Below the pieces are notes generated by a model. The model was not told where the DNA came from and made no database searches. It was given only the letters and a program-made list of their open reading frames with translations. A DNA stretch of 64,000 bases. It comes from Microbacterium terregens (GTDB taxonomy: Bacteria > Actinomycetota > Actinomycetes > Actinomycetales > Microbacteriaceae). The stretch lies in the NCBI RefSeq assembly GCF_039534975.1, contig NZ_BAAAWH010000001.1, positions 2,418,001 through 2,482,000 of the forward strand. The letters are read 5' to 3'. A program made the position numbers and the translations under genes. Positions 24,623-32,839 of this stretch are shown here, in pieces. Every line of letters starts with the position of its first letter. Within the stretch, counting starts at the first letter, position 1.

Positions 24623-25825
24623 ATGCAAGAAGTTCCAGGAGCGTGGCGCCGCACGGCGAGGGGCGCAGGCCTGCTCGCTCCCGACGGTTCGGCCCGTCCC
24701 ACCATCTTCGCCGAGATGTCGGCCCTGGCGGCACGAACCGGGGCAATCAACCTCGGCCAGGGCTTTCCCGATGAAGACGGTCCGCCCGAAGTGCTCGAGG
24801 TGGCGCGAGCGGCGATCGCCAATGGCGTGAACCAGTACCCGCCCGGCCGCGGCATGCCGGATCTGCTGCTGGCGATCGCGGAGCATCAGCATCGCTTCTA
24901 TGGGCTGGATCTCGACCCGCAGCGCAACGTGCTCGTGACGGCGGGCGCGACCGAGGCGCTGGCCGCCGCGCTGCTCGCCCTCATCGACGGACCGCAGGAC
25001 GAGGTCGTCGTCTTCGAACCGTATTACGACTCGTACGCGGCGGTCGTCGCGCTCACCGGCGCCCGGCTCGTGACGGTGCCGCTGCGGTGGCCGCACTTCC
25101 AGCCCGACCTCGAAGAGCTGCGCGCCGCTGTGACGGACCGCACGCGGGTGATCCTCGTCAACGATCCGCACAACCCCACCGGGGCTGTCTTCAGCCGGGA
25201 GCTGCAGGACGAAGTCGTGCGTCTCGCGCATCTCCACGACGCGCTCATCATCACCGACGAGGTCTACGAGCACCTCGTCTTCGACGGACCGCACGTGCCG
25301 ATCGCATCACTGCCCGGCGCATGGGAGCGCACCCTCACGATCTCGTCGTGCGGCAAGACCTTCTCGGTGACCGGGTGGAAGATCGGCTGGATCACCGGAC
25401 CCGCCCGCCTGATCGACGCCGTGCTGGCCGTGAAGCAGTTCCTCACCTACGTCAACGGCGCCCCGTTCCAGCCGGCCATCGCCACCGGGTTGCGCATGCC
25501 CGATGCCTTCTTCGGTGAGATCTCGCGGACTCTCCGAGACAAACGGGACCTGCTCGGCAGCGGCCTTCGATCGGCGGGCTTCGATGTCTCGCTCGCTGCG
25601 GGTTCGTACTTCACGATTGCGGATGCCGCTTCCCTGGGCGCAACGGATGCCGATGAGTTCTGTCGTGCGCTCCCGGAACGGGTGGGGGTCGTCGCGATTC
25701 CCTTGACCGCGTTCGTCACGCCGGAGCGGCGCACGGAGTATGCCACGCTCGTGCGGTTCGCCGCGTGCAAGCGCGTTGCGGTCCTGGAGGACGCTGCTGT
25801 TCGCCTGGCTGCTCTCGCCGCCTGA
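24623..25825 (+). CDS. PLP-dependent class I/II aminotransferase (glutamine transaminase K/DapC-like)
   Basis: 400 residues, fold type I. The N-terminal INLGQGFPDEDGP and NQYPPGRGMPDL segments match the kynurenine/glutamine transaminase K and YbdL branch. Cofactor residues are N184 (NPTGA), D212 (TDEVYEH) and Schiff-base K245 (SSCGKTFSVTGWKIG). Likely substrates are aromatic, sulfur or succinyl-diaminopimelate amino donors. The gene converges, 48 bases away, on a nitrilase-family amidase, a pairing that suggests glutamine transaminase/omega-amidase coupling. Confidence 0.88.
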   Translation: MQEVPGAWRRTARGAGLLAPDGSARPTIFAEMSALAARTGAINLGQGFPDEDGPPEVLEVARAAIANGVNQYPPGRGMPDLLLAIAEHQHRFYGLDLDPQRNVLVTAGATEALAAALLALIDGPQDEVVVFEPYYDSYAAVVALTGARLVTVPLRWPHFQPDLEELRAAVTDRTRVILVNDPHNPTGAVFSRELQDEVVRLAHLHDALIITDEVYEHLVFDGPHVPIASLPGAWERTLTISSCGKTFSVTGWKIGWITGPARLIDAVLAVKQFLTYVNGAPFQPAIATGLRMPDAFFGEISRTLRDKRDLLGSGLRSAGFDVSLAAGSYFTIADAASLGATDADEFCRALPERVGVVAIPLTAFVTPERRTEYATLVRFAACKRVAVLEDAAVRLAALAA

Positions 25826-25873
25826 CGAGCACGCCGGAGTGGTCGGGCCGGGTCGTGGTTCCCGGGGCCGCAC

Positions 25874-26692
25874 TTACTCGCGCGGCACGACCCCCATGCG
25901 GCGCAGGCGCAGCGCCGGATTGACCCGACGCACCCGCTGAACCGCGTCCCTGTCGAGATGCGCGACGACGACGTCGGTCGCCGTGCCGACCGCGGCGATC
26001 TCCACGCCCTGCGGGTCCACGATCATCGAGTTGCCGACGCCGAGGGGCGGCGGGTGGTCTGCCGCGGCGACGAAGACGGTGTTCTCGATCGCGCGGGCAT
26101 GCACCAGGGTGCGCCAGTGGTGCTCTTTGAGAGGACCGCGCACCCACTCCGCAGGGACGAGGAACACGTCGGCTCCGGCGTCGGCCAGCGTCCGGCCGAC
26201 CTCGGGGAATCGCAGGTCGTAGCAGGTCATGAGTCCGAACCGCAGGCCGCCGAGGTCGAAGGTCTCGGGCGGAACGAGGTCACCGGCCTCGACCCAGTCG
26301 GATTCGCGCTGACCGAACGCGTCATAGAGGTGGAGCTTGCGATAGGTCGCCACGACGCCCGTCGCATCCACCGCGACGACCGTGTTGCGCACGCGACGGC
26401 CGTCGGTGGCACGCTCGAGGAGCCCGGCGACGATGTGCAGCGCGTGCTCGGACGCGAGCTCGGTGAGCGCACGGACGAAGGGGCCGGTCAGCTCCTCGGC
26501 GTTCTCGGCGAGCGAATCGTCGAACGGGTCGACGAAGTAGCTCGAGTATTCGGGGAACACCACGAGGGAGGCGCCCCGACCGGACGCGGTGGCGACGAGC
26601 TGCTCGATGAGCGCGAGATTCGCCAGCTTGTCCGCGCTGGGCGCGAACTGGGCGACGGCGATGGCCGTCGTCTCCGAGCCCGGCGCGGTCAC
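25874..26692 (-). CDS. Nitrilase superfamily C-N hydrolase, omega-amidase-like
   Basis: 272 residues. The catalytic triad is complete: E48 (FPEYSS), K119 (YRKLHLYD) and C157 (MTCYDLRFPE). The motifs and length resemble Nit2/YafV-type amidases. GTG at 26692 overlaps the stop of the upstream DUF6328-like gene by four bases (GTGA) and matches the family N-terminus IAVAQFAPSADK; the longer frame from 26746 lies inside that gene. The neighbouring convergent aminotransferase suggests hydrolysis of 2-oxoglutaramate-type products. Confidence 0.88.
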   Translation of the reverse strand: MTAPGSETTAIAVAQFAPSADKLANLALIEQLVATASGRGASLVVFPEYSSYFVDPFDDSLAENAEELTGPFVRALTELASEHALHIVAGLLERATDGRRVRNTVVAVDATGVVATYRKLHLYDAFGQRESDWVEAGDLVPPETFDLGGLRFGLMTCYDLRFPEVGRTLADAGADVFLVPAEWVRGPLKEHHWRTLVHARAIENTVFVAAADHPPPLGVGNSMIVDPQGVEIAAVGTATDVVVAHLDRDAVQRVRRVNPALRLRRMGVVPRE

Positions 26693-27201
26693 TGGTCCAC
26701 CCCGTTGCCGAGCTTCGCCCGTATCATCGCAGGGCCGACGACCCACAGGGCCAGGACGACGGCGGTCAAGGCCAGGATCGCGACGATCGCCGCCGGCCGG
26801 TCGACCACGACGTCGAAGACGAAGCCGACGACTCCGACGAGCAGAATCGATACCGTCACGAAGGCAGTGACCAGTGCGGCGTGGCCGTATGCGACGACCT
26901 TGGCCTTCGCGCGCCGCTGGAAGAGGAATCGGTGGACCGCGACCGGGGCCAGGGCAACGATCGAGGTGAGAGCGGAGAGCACGATGAGCGCCAGGTAGAA
27001 GACGCGCTGGTCGGCGTCGAGGTCGGCGAACGCGGGCTGGAAAGCCAGGGCCAGCAGGAATCCGGTCAGGATCTGGGTTCCGGTCTGCATGACGCGCAGC
27101 TCTTGGAGCACCTCATTCCAATTGCGATCGGCGCGTTCTTCGGGCGTTTCGTCGCGTCCGTCCTGCAGGTCGTGCTGGTCGGTGTCTCGCGCGGCGTGCA
27201 T
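26689..27201 (-). CDS. Small membrane protein, DUF6328-like
   Basis: 170 residues. An acidic N-terminus (1-28) precedes a RNWNEVLQELRVMQTGTQIL segment and four hydrophobic helices (about 45-62, 70-90, 110-132 and 140-158). This architecture and the QTGTQILTGFLLALAF stretch match actinobacterial DUF6328 proteins as I recall them. Function is unknown. It is co-transcribed with the downstream amidase through a GTGA overlap. AAGGA lies eight bases before the ATG. Confidence 0.8.
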   Translation of the reverse strand: MHAARDTDQHDLQDGRDETPEERADRNWNEVLQELRVMQTGTQILTGFLLALAFQPAFADLDADQRVFYLALIVLSALTSIVALAPVAVHRFLFQRRAKAKVVAYGHAALVTAFVTVSILLVGVVGFVFDVVVDRPAAIVAILALTAVVLALWVVGPAMIRAKLGNGVDQ

Positions 27202-27275
27202 GCGTTCATCCTTGCCGTCAGCGCCTCACATCGGCAACTCCGAGCACCCCGAACTCCGCCCCCGTTTCCCCGTGC

Positions 27276-27281
27276 TAAGCT
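27276..27281 (+). promoter_or_regulatory. -10 hexamer TAAGCT of the initiator tRNA gene
   Basis: TAAGCT is 11 bases before the mature tRNA 5' end, so transcription would start a few bases upstream of the processing site. Confidence 0.5.
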
Positions 27282-27292
27282 TTTCCTTGTGG

Positions 27293-27366
27293 CGCGGGGT
27301 GGAGCAGTTCGGTAGCTCGCTGGGCTCATAACCCAGAGGTCGCAGGTTCAAATCCTGTCCCCGCAA
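27293..27366 (+). tRNA. tRNA-fMet (initiator, CAT anticodon)
   Basis: 74 bases without an encoded CCA. The anticodon CAT is at 27327-27329. The acceptor stem CGCGGGG pairs with CCCCGCA, leaving the C1-A72 mismatch typical of initiator tRNA, and the anticodon stem has three consecutive G-C pairs (GGG/CCC) next to the loop. The T arm reads GCAGGTTCAAATCCTGT. A strong hairpin follows three bases downstream. Confidence 0.96.
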
Positions 27367-27368
27367 CG

Positions 27369-27408
27369 AAACGAAGAAGGCGCCCCTCCGGGGGCGCCTT
27401 CTTCGTTT
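27369..27408 (+). terminator. Intrinsic terminator of the tRNA gene
   Basis: Perfect 17-bp arms AAACGAAGAAGGCGCCC (27369-27385) and the reverse complement (27392-27408) around a 6-base loop, followed by a CCCTTT stretch. The A-rich 5' arm makes it work in both directions. Confidence 0.9.
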
Positions 27409-27499
27409 CCCTTTCGAGACCGGCGCAGTGAGCCTGGTCCAGATGGGCCCACGCGCCGAGGGGCCCCGCGCGTCGCGAAGCGACGTGTGGGGTAGGCGT

Positions 27500-27518
27500 G
27501 GGGACAAATCCTGTCCCC
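27500..27518 (-). terminator. Hairpin downstream of the MarR gene, resembling the tRNA T arm
   Basis: GGGGACA-AATCC-TGTCCCC forms a 7-bp stem 22 bases after the MarR stop. Bases 27505-27518 are identical to 27349-27362 in the initiator tRNA, so it may be a copied tRNA 3' fragment rather than a designed terminator. The rest of 27409-27540 holds only a short CGTCGC/GCGACG hairpin. Confidence 0.4.
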
Positions 27519-27540
27519 CTCGCGGGCCTGCCGCTTCGTT

Positions 27541-28011
27541 CTATCGCGGATCCAGCGCGTCGCTGAGCTCGGCGAGGAATCTGGCGATCACCGCCAACTC
27601 TTCCTCGTCGTAGCGCGCCGCCACTCCGCGCATCACCCGGAGACGTTCTCCGAAGTGGCGGAAGAAGGTGCTGCGTGACTCGTCCGTCAGAACGACGATT
27701 CGCGCTCGGCCGTCGCTGGGATGTGGTCGTCGTTCGATGTGCCCGGATCTGGTGAGGCGGTCCAGCAGCTTCGTCGTCGACGCGGTGGAGATCCGCAGAT
27801 GGCTCGCGACCTCGTGGGGACTGACCGCCTCGCCGCGCCCTTCGCGAACGATCAGCATGCGCAGGGCGGCGAGGTCGGTGGAGTTCATCTCCATGTCGCC
27901 CTTCATGCCGCTGTGCATGCGATCCATGGCGTCGCTGAGCGCGCGAACGCCCTGCAAGACGTCCGTGACGACCTGATCGTGCGATGATTCAGCCAACCAA
28001 GGCTGTGACAT
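27541..28011 (-). CDS. crtR: MarR family regulator of the carotenoid operon (CrtR-like)
   Basis: 156 residues. A winged helix-turn-helix occupies about 50-115, with the recognition helix around HLRISTASTTKLLDRLTRSG and the wing HPSDGRARIVVLTD. It lies head to head with the C50-carotenoid operon, as does CrtR of Corynebacterium glutamicum, a MarR-type repressor reported to respond to prenyl diphosphates. The start at 28011 has GGGAGGG about 10 bases upstream; a longer frame to 28176 runs into idi and is rejected. Repression of crt and of itself through the palindromes at 28043-28073 is inferred. Confidence 0.85.
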   Translation of the reverse strand: MSQPWLAESSHDQVVTDVLQGVRALSDAMDRMHSGMKGDMEMNSTDLAALRMLIVREGRGEAVSPHEVASHLRISTASTTKLLDRLTRSGHIERRPHPSDGRARIVVLTDESRSTFFRHFGERLRVMRGVAARYDEEELAVIARFLAELSDALDPR

Positions 28012-28042
28012 GTGGACACTCCCTCCCTCCCCTTGTATCATC

Positions 28043-28073
28043 AGCGAAAGGTTATCGCTAGCTAAACTAGCGA
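28043..28073. promoter_or_regulatory. Operator candidate between crtR and idi
   Basis: TCGCTAG-CTAAA-CTAGCGA (28055-28073) is a perfect 7-bp inverted repeat. A third half-site AGCGA at 28043-28047 pairs with TCGCT at 28055-28059. Possible -10 hexamers lie inside: TAAACT (28063-28068, plus) and TAACCT (minus, 28049-28054). A MarR dimer bound here would block both directions. Confidence 0.7.
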
Positions 28074-28087
28074 AATGAGGAGGATTC

Positions 28088-28645
28088 ATGATCGATGTTG
28101 ACCACGTGGTTCTCCTGGACGACGAGGGCCGAGCAATCGGCACCGCACCCAAGAGCAGTGTGCACGGCACCGACACCGCGCTGCACCTCGCGTTCTCGTG
28201 TCATGTGATGAACGACCGCGGACAGATACTGGTCACTCGTCGAGCCCTCGGAAAGACGACGTGGCCGGGGGTCTGGAGCAACTCGTTCTGCGGGCACCCC
28301 CGGCCGGCCGAGCCGGTGATCAACGCCGTGCAGCGCCGCGCCGAGTACGAGCTGGGCATCACGCTGGCCGATATCGAGCTGGCGCTGCCGCTGTTCCGCT
28401 ACCGCGCCGTGGACGCGAGTGGCATCGTCGAGCACGAGGTCTGCCCCGTCTACATCGCCCGCACGGCGACGGAACCCGTTCTGAACCCGTTGGAGGTCAG
28501 CGAGGCCAAGTGGGTCGACCCGCACGATCTGGGCACCTCTCTGACGGCCACCCCGTGGGCGTTCAGCCCATGGCTGGTCCTGCAGGCGCAGCAGCTGCAC
28601 CTCTTCGACTCCGAACCCGCACTCCCCCGGCGACGGGCGTCATGA
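28088..28645 (+). CDS. idi: Isopentenyl-diphosphate delta-isomerase, type I
   Basis: 185 residues with Nudix-like fold. It converts IPP to DMAPP. The catalytic cysteine is in NSFCGHPRPAE and the metal ligands include the following His and the ELGI helix glutamates. It is the first gene of the carotenoid operon, so the operon supplies its own allylic starter. The ATG has GAGGAGG six bases upstream and its stop overlaps the crtE start (ATGA). Confidence 0.95.
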   Translation: MIDVDHVVLLDDEGRAIGTAPKSSVHGTDTALHLAFSCHVMNDRGQILVTRRALGKTTWPGVWSNSFCGHPRPAEPVINAVQRRAEYELGITLADIELALPLFRYRAVDASGIVEHEVCPVYIARTATEPVLNPLEVSEAKWVDPHDLGTSLTATPWAFSPWLVLQAQQLHLFDSEPALPRRRAS

Positions 28646-29697
28646 TCTCCCCTGCCACTCGCGCAGCCATCGACGACACGATCGATGGGTCGCTGAGCAG
28701 GCTGCGCCGGCGCGCGATCGACCTCGGCGGCGGCTTCCAAGAGCTCGCCGACGCGATCGGCCGCGCCACCGGGGGGGGCAAGCGCACCCGTCCGGCGTTG
28801 GTGGCGGCATCCTTCCAGGCATTCGACGGAGATCCGGCAGATTCCTCCGCGCTCTATTCCATCGCGGCGGCGTTCGAACTGCTGCACACGGCATTCGTCG
28901 TGCACGACGACGTCATCGACCACGACACGGTGCGCCGCGGCATCCCGAACGTGGCCGGAGAGTTCCGTGCGCGCGCTCGCGCGCGGGGTGCGGATGCCGA
29001 GGACGCTGCGCTCGTCGGCGACGCGGCGGCGATCCTGGCGGGCGATCTGCTGCTGCACGAGGCGTCCCGATTGGTCGCTCTGGCGGACGTCCCCGCCGAC
29101 GTCCGGGCGGGCCTTTACGGGCTGCTCGACGAAGCGATGTACGTCTCCGCCGCCGGCGAGCTCGCCGACGTCGAGCACGCCGTCATGCCGGACTATGCAG
29201 AGGCCGAGGCGGTCTTCGACGCGACGTTCAACAAGACGGCGGTGTACTCCTTCAGCGCTCCGCTCTGCGCGGGCGCGCTGCTGGCCGGGGCACCCCCGGA
29301 GGCGCTCGCTGCGCTGGAGACCGAGGGCGGTCGGCTCGGGCTGGCCTTCCAGCTCGTCGACGACCTCATCGGCGCGTTCGGATCGGCCGAGCAGGCCGGA
29401 CGCGACGAGGGAGGCGACCTCCGCGAATCCAAGCGCACGCCGCTGATCGAGCTCGCGCGCCAGACGCCGTCCTGGGCCCGGGTGAACGACGCGCTGGCGT
29501 TGGCCTACACGGGGCCGATCGCGGTGCGAGAGGCGCAGCTCGCTCTCGAGGAGAGCGGTGCCCGGCGGAGTGTGCGCACGCTGATCGACGACACGCTCGG
29601 CGAGGTCCGCGCAGCCGTGGAGGCTCCGGCGTTCCCGCCCGCGGCCCGTTCGCTGCTGCGTGAACTGGCGGACCGCGTGCAGGAGCGCATTCCGTGA
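28642..29697 (+). CDS. crtE: Geranylgeranyl diphosphate synthase
   Basis: 351 residues, trans-prenyltransferase family. GGGKRTRP binds IPP. The first Asp-rich motif is DDVID (D89, D90, D93) followed by DTVRRG; the second is VDDLIGAFG, where the last Asp is replaced, as in many bacterial long-chain synthases. It makes C20-PP for phytoene. The ATG at 28642 overlaps the idi stop (ATGA), and the gene ends in GTGA overlap with crtB, indicating coupled translation. A much longer frame starting at 28198 lies inside idi. Confidence 0.94.
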   Translation: MISPATRAAIDDTIDGSLSRLRRRAIDLGGGFQELADAIGRATGGGKRTRPALVAASFQAFDGDPADSSALYSIAAAFELLHTAFVVHDDVIDHDTVRRGIPNVAGEFRARARARGADAEDAALVGDAAAILAGDLLLHEASRLVALADVPADVRAGLYGLLDEAMYVSAAGELADVEHAVMPDYAEAEAVFDATFNKTAVYSFSAPLCAGALLAGAPPEALAALETEGGRLGLAFQLVDDLIGAFGSAEQAGRDEGGDLRESKRTPLIELARQTPSWARVNDALALAYTGPIAVREAQLALEESGARRSVRTLIDDTLGEVRAAVEAPAFPPAARSLLRELADRVQERIP

Positions 29698-30569
29698 GCC
29701 ACGAGCCGACCGGGCTGGCCGTGTACGACAAGACGGCCGAGGATGCCGCGGCCGCAGTGATCTCCTCCTACTCCACGTCCTTCGGCTTGGCGACGCGCCT
29801 CCTCGGCCCGCGACCGAGGCCGCACGTGCGCAACGTCTACGCTCTGGTGCGCATCGCCGACGAGATCGTGGACGGGCCCGCCACTGCGGCAGGACTGGAT
29901 TCCGTCGCGGTGGCCGCGGTCCTGGACGAACTCGAAACGGAGGCGATCGCGGCGATCGAACGCGGCTTCAGCTCCAATCTCGTCGTGCATGCCTTCGCCC
30001 GCACGGCGCGCGAATGCGGCATCGGCGAGGCGCTGATCGAGCCGTTCTTCCGCTCGATGCGCACCGACCTGCTCACCACTCGTCACGACGGGGCCTCGCA
30101 CGACGACTACGTGTACGGCTCTGCCGAGGTGGTCGGGCTGATGTGCCTTCAGGTCTTCGTCAACGCCGGAGCGCGGCATCCCACCGTTCCCGATGCGGAT
30201 CTCGTCGACGGAGCCCGACGCCTCGGTGCCGCCTTCCAGGACGTCAATTTCCTGCGCGACCAGCACCACGACGAAGACGCACTGGGTCGCGACTATCTGG
30301 GTCTGGCGTCCGGCGGGGCCACGCGAGCTCACGTTCTGGATCGCATCGACGCCGACCTCGCCGCTGCGGCGGCCGTGATCCCGCGGCTGCCCGCCGACAG
30401 CCGTCGCGCAGTGACCGCGGCTCACGATCTGTTCGCGTCGCTGTCCACCCGGCTGCGCCGGGAATCGGCATCCACCGCGCGCGTGCGCGTCCCCGACCCT
30501 GTGAAGGCGGCCCTCGCCGCCCGCGCCTGGCTGGGTTTCGCACCGCGGTCCGGTGCCCCACGAGCATGA
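29694..30569 (+). CDS. crtB: Phytoene synthase
   Basis: 291 residues, squalene/phytoene synthase family. Head-to-head condensation of two GGPP. Asp-rich motifs are VRIADEIVD (about 51-59) and the second segment LGAAFQDVNFLRDQHHDE (about 178-195), which contains the NFLRD signature. SYSTSFGLATRLLGP opens the fold. GTG at 29694 overlaps the crtE stop. Confidence 0.95.
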   Translation: MSHEPTGLAVYDKTAEDAAAAVISSYSTSFGLATRLLGPRPRPHVRNVYALVRIADEIVDGPATAAGLDSVAVAAVLDELETEAIAAIERGFSSNLVVHAFARTARECGIGEALIEPFFRSMRTDLLTTRHDGASHDDYVYGSAEVVGLMCLQVFVNAGARHPTVPDADLVDGARRLGAAFQDVNFLRDQHHDEDALGRDYLGLASGGATRAHVLDRIDADLAAAAAVIPRLPADSRRAVTAAHDLFASLSTRLRRESASTARVRVPDPVKAALAARAWLGFAPRSGAPRA

Positions 30570-30607
30570 GCAAGACTAGGAGTGACCAGACGACGGAGGA
30601 TCGGCAC

Positions 30608-32176
30608 ATGGCTGACGACCAGAAGGGCGCCGCCATCGTGATCGGTGCCGGGATCGCGGGGCTGGCAACGGCCGCGCTGCTCGGCGCGGAGGGCTGGGAG
30701 GTGACCATTCTCGAGGCACGGGATGAAGTCGGCGGGCGCGCCGGATCCTGGGAGCACGAGGGCTTCCGCTTCGACACCGGGCCGAGCTGGTACCTCATGC
30801 CCGAGGTCTTCGACCACTTCTTCCGGCTGCTGGGCACGTCCGCCGCACGCGAGCTGGATCTCGTCCGCCTGGACCCGGCCTATCGCGTGTACAGCGAGCC
30901 TTCTGCCGAGCGCACCCTCCCGCCGACGGACGTCCGTTCCGGGCGGGATGCCGCGACCGCACTGTTCGAGGAGATCGAGCCGGGCGCGGGCGCCAAGCTC
31001 GATGTGTATCTGGACTCGGCCGCCGACGCCTACGAGCTGTCGGTGTCGCGGTTCCTCTACGACACCTACGAGACGACGGCCGGCCTGCGCGACCCCGTGC
31101 TTCTGCGCCGCGCCGGCCAACTCGCCCCCCTGCTCACGCGTTCGCTCGCCAGCCATGTCGAGCGCCGGTTCACCGACCCGCGGTTGCGCCAGATCCTCGG
31201 CTACCCGGCGGTGTTCCTCGGCGGCTCGCCGTACGGCGTGCCCAGCCTCTACCACCTCATGAGTCACCTCGACCTCGACGACGGCGTGCTCTACCCGCGC
31301 GGCGGATTCACCGAGGTGATCGCGGCGGTGAAACGACTGGCGCTCGCGAACGGCGCGACGATCCAGACCGGTTGCGAGGTCGTCGAGATCACCACGACGG
31401 ATGCCGCGGCCACCGGAGTCCGTCTCTCCGACGGTCGCCACATCGCGGCGCCGCTGGTGGTGTCCACGGCCGACCTGCATCACACCGAGACGGCGCTCCT
31501 GCCCCCGGATCTGCAGACCTACCCCGAGAAATGGTGGGCGAAGCGGACACCCAGCCCCGGCGCGCTCCTGCTGCTCCTCGGCGTGGACGGCGAGCTGCCG
31601 CAGCTGGCTCATCACACGCTGCTGTTCGCCGAGGACTGGCGGTCCAACTTCGAGGACATCTTCCAGGAGCCGAGCCGGATCCCGGCACCCGCGTCGCTGT
31701 ACGTGTGCCGGCCCAGCGCCACGGACCCGAACGTGGCCCCGCCGGGTCACGAGAACCTGTTCGTCCTGGTGCCGATCCCCGCCGATCCGACGATCGGGCG
31801 CGGCGGGTTCGACGGCGACGGCGACGCCGCGGTCGAGACGGCCGCGGACCGCGTGATCCAGCAGATCTCCGAGTGGTGCGGCATCCCGGACCTCGCCGAT
31901 CGCATCGTCGTGCGGCGCACGATCGCCCCGGGCGACTTCGCCGCCGACCTGCACGCCTGGCGCGGCAACGCGCTGGGACTCGCGCACACCCTGGGGCAGA
32001 GTGCGATGTTCCGGCCGCGGAATGCGTCCCGCAAGGTCCGCGGGCTCTCTTACGCCGGGGGGTCCGCCCTTCCCGGCATCGGCCTGCCGATGTGCCTCAT
32101 CTCCGCTGAACTGGTCCTCAAGCGCCTCCGCGGCGACCGCACCCCCGGCCCACTGCCAGAGCCGGCAAGGGTGTGA
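30608..32176 (+). CDS. crtI: Phytoene desaturase (lycopene-forming)
   Basis: 522 residues, FAD-dependent. The dinucleotide-binding motif GAGIAGLATAALL lies near the N-terminus (about 13-25), then EARDEVGGRAGSWEHEG and the substrate segment GPSWYLMPEVFDHFF. The C-terminus has the CrtI flavin motif GLSYAGGSALPGIGLPMCL. It introduces four double bonds to give lycopene. The ATG at 30608 is chosen because GGAGGA lies seven bases upstream. An in-frame ATG at 30566, overlapping the crtB stop, would add 14 residues. Confidence 0.93.
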   Translation: MADDQKGAAIVIGAGIAGLATAALLGAEGWEVTILEARDEVGGRAGSWEHEGFRFDTGPSWYLMPEVFDHFFRLLGTSAARELDLVRLDPAYRVYSEPSAERTLPPTDVRSGRDAATALFEEIEPGAGAKLDVYLDSAADAYELSVSRFLYDTYETTAGLRDPVLLRRAGQLAPLLTRSLASHVERRFTDPRLRQILGYPAVFLGGSPYGVPSLYHLMSHLDLDDGVLYPRGGFTEVIAAVKRLALANGATIQTGCEVVEITTTDAAATGVRLSDGRHIAAPLVVSTADLHHTETALLPPDLQTYPEKWWAKRTPSPGALLLLLGVDGELPQLAHHTLLFAEDWRSNFEDIFQEPSRIPAPASLYVCRPSATDPNVAPPGHENLFVLVPIPADPTIGRGGFDGDGDAAVETAADRVIQQISEWCGIPDLADRIVVRRTIAPGDFAADLHAWRGNALGLAHTLGQSAMFRPRNASRKVRGLSYAGGSALPGIGLPMCLISAELVLKRLRGDRTPGPLPEPARV

Positions 32177-32177
32177 C

Positions 32178-32525
32178 GTGCCCGGGATCTATCTGACTGC
32201 GATCCTCGTCTCAGCCGCCGGCATCGCCGCGCTCGACGCGCGGTGGCGCCTGGCCGCGTGGCGGTCCCCCGGCCGCACTGCGGCGGCCATCGCACTCGGG
32301 ACGGCGTTCTTCCTGGCGTGGGATGCGGTGGGCATCGCGACCGGCGTGTTCGTGAAGGGCGACAGTCCGCTGCTGCTCGGAGTCGACCTGGCCCCCGAGC
32401 TGCCGATCGAGGAGCCGTTCTTCCTGGCGTTCCTGTGCTATCTCGCGCTCGTTGTCTGGGCAGCTGCCCGCCGCCTGCCGCTGCTGCGCGAGGACAGGCG
32501 AACCCTCGAGGAGACCGGCGCGTGA
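32178..32525 (+). CDS. crtYe: Heterodimeric lycopene cyclase subunit, CrtYe-type
   Basis: 115 residues with three membrane helices (about 2-20, 33-52 and 78-97). The acidic PIEEPFFLAF segment (about 81-90) is the conserved motif of the lycopene cyclase domain. Together with the next gene it cyclises the C50 precursor. The GTG start is one base after the crtI stop; no closer candidate fits. Whether the ring is epsilon, beta or gamma cannot be read. Confidence 0.88.
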   Translation: MPGIYLTAILVSAAGIAALDARWRLAAWRSPGRTAAAIALGTAFFLAWDAVGIATGVFVKGDSPLLLGVDLAPELPIEEPFFLAFLCYLALVVWAAARRLPLLREDRRTLEETGA

Positions 32526-32839
32526 CGTACCTGCTCATCGTGGCGCCCTTCGTCGTCGCCACTGCGATCGTCACGCTGGCCACGGTGCGACGCCCGCACT
32601 TCGCGCGGAGAATGGCGGCGTCCGGCATCTGCGCACTCGCCCTTCTCGCCCTCACCGCGGTGTTCGACAATGTCATGATCGCCGCCGGCCTGTTCACCTA
32701 CCCTCCCGAGCACCTGAGCGGCGTGCGCATCGGCCTGGCGCCCCTGGAGGACTTCTCCTACCCCCTCTGTGCGGCCTTCCTGGTGCCCGCGGTCTTCACG
32801 CTGCTGACCCGGCGCACCCGCGTCGAGGCGACGGCATGA
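32522..32839 (+). CDS. crtYf: Heterodimeric lycopene cyclase subunit, CrtYf-type
   Basis: 105 residues, three membrane helices (about 2-20, 32-54 and 78-97). It has the paralogous acidic motif APLEDFSYPL (about 74-83), and the FDN residues in helix two typical of this half. GTG at 32522 overlaps the crtYe stop (GTGA); the stop overlaps the crtEb start (ATGA). It is active only with the partner subunit in characterised systems. Confidence 0.88.
   Translation: MTYLLIVAPFVVATAIVTLATVRRPHFARRMAASGICALALLALTAVFDNVMIAAGLFTYPPEHLSGVRIGLAPLEDFSYPLCAAFLVPAVFTLLTRRTRVEATA

Noticed and set aside
27293-27518. Integrated element at the initiator tRNA
   Set aside because: The 14-base tRNA copy lies only 156 bases away, with no integrase, no coding sequence between and unchanged base composition.
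29660-32176. 838-residue frame fused to crtI
   Set aside because: The upstream part is crtB read in another frame. The real crtI start is at 30608 (or 30566).
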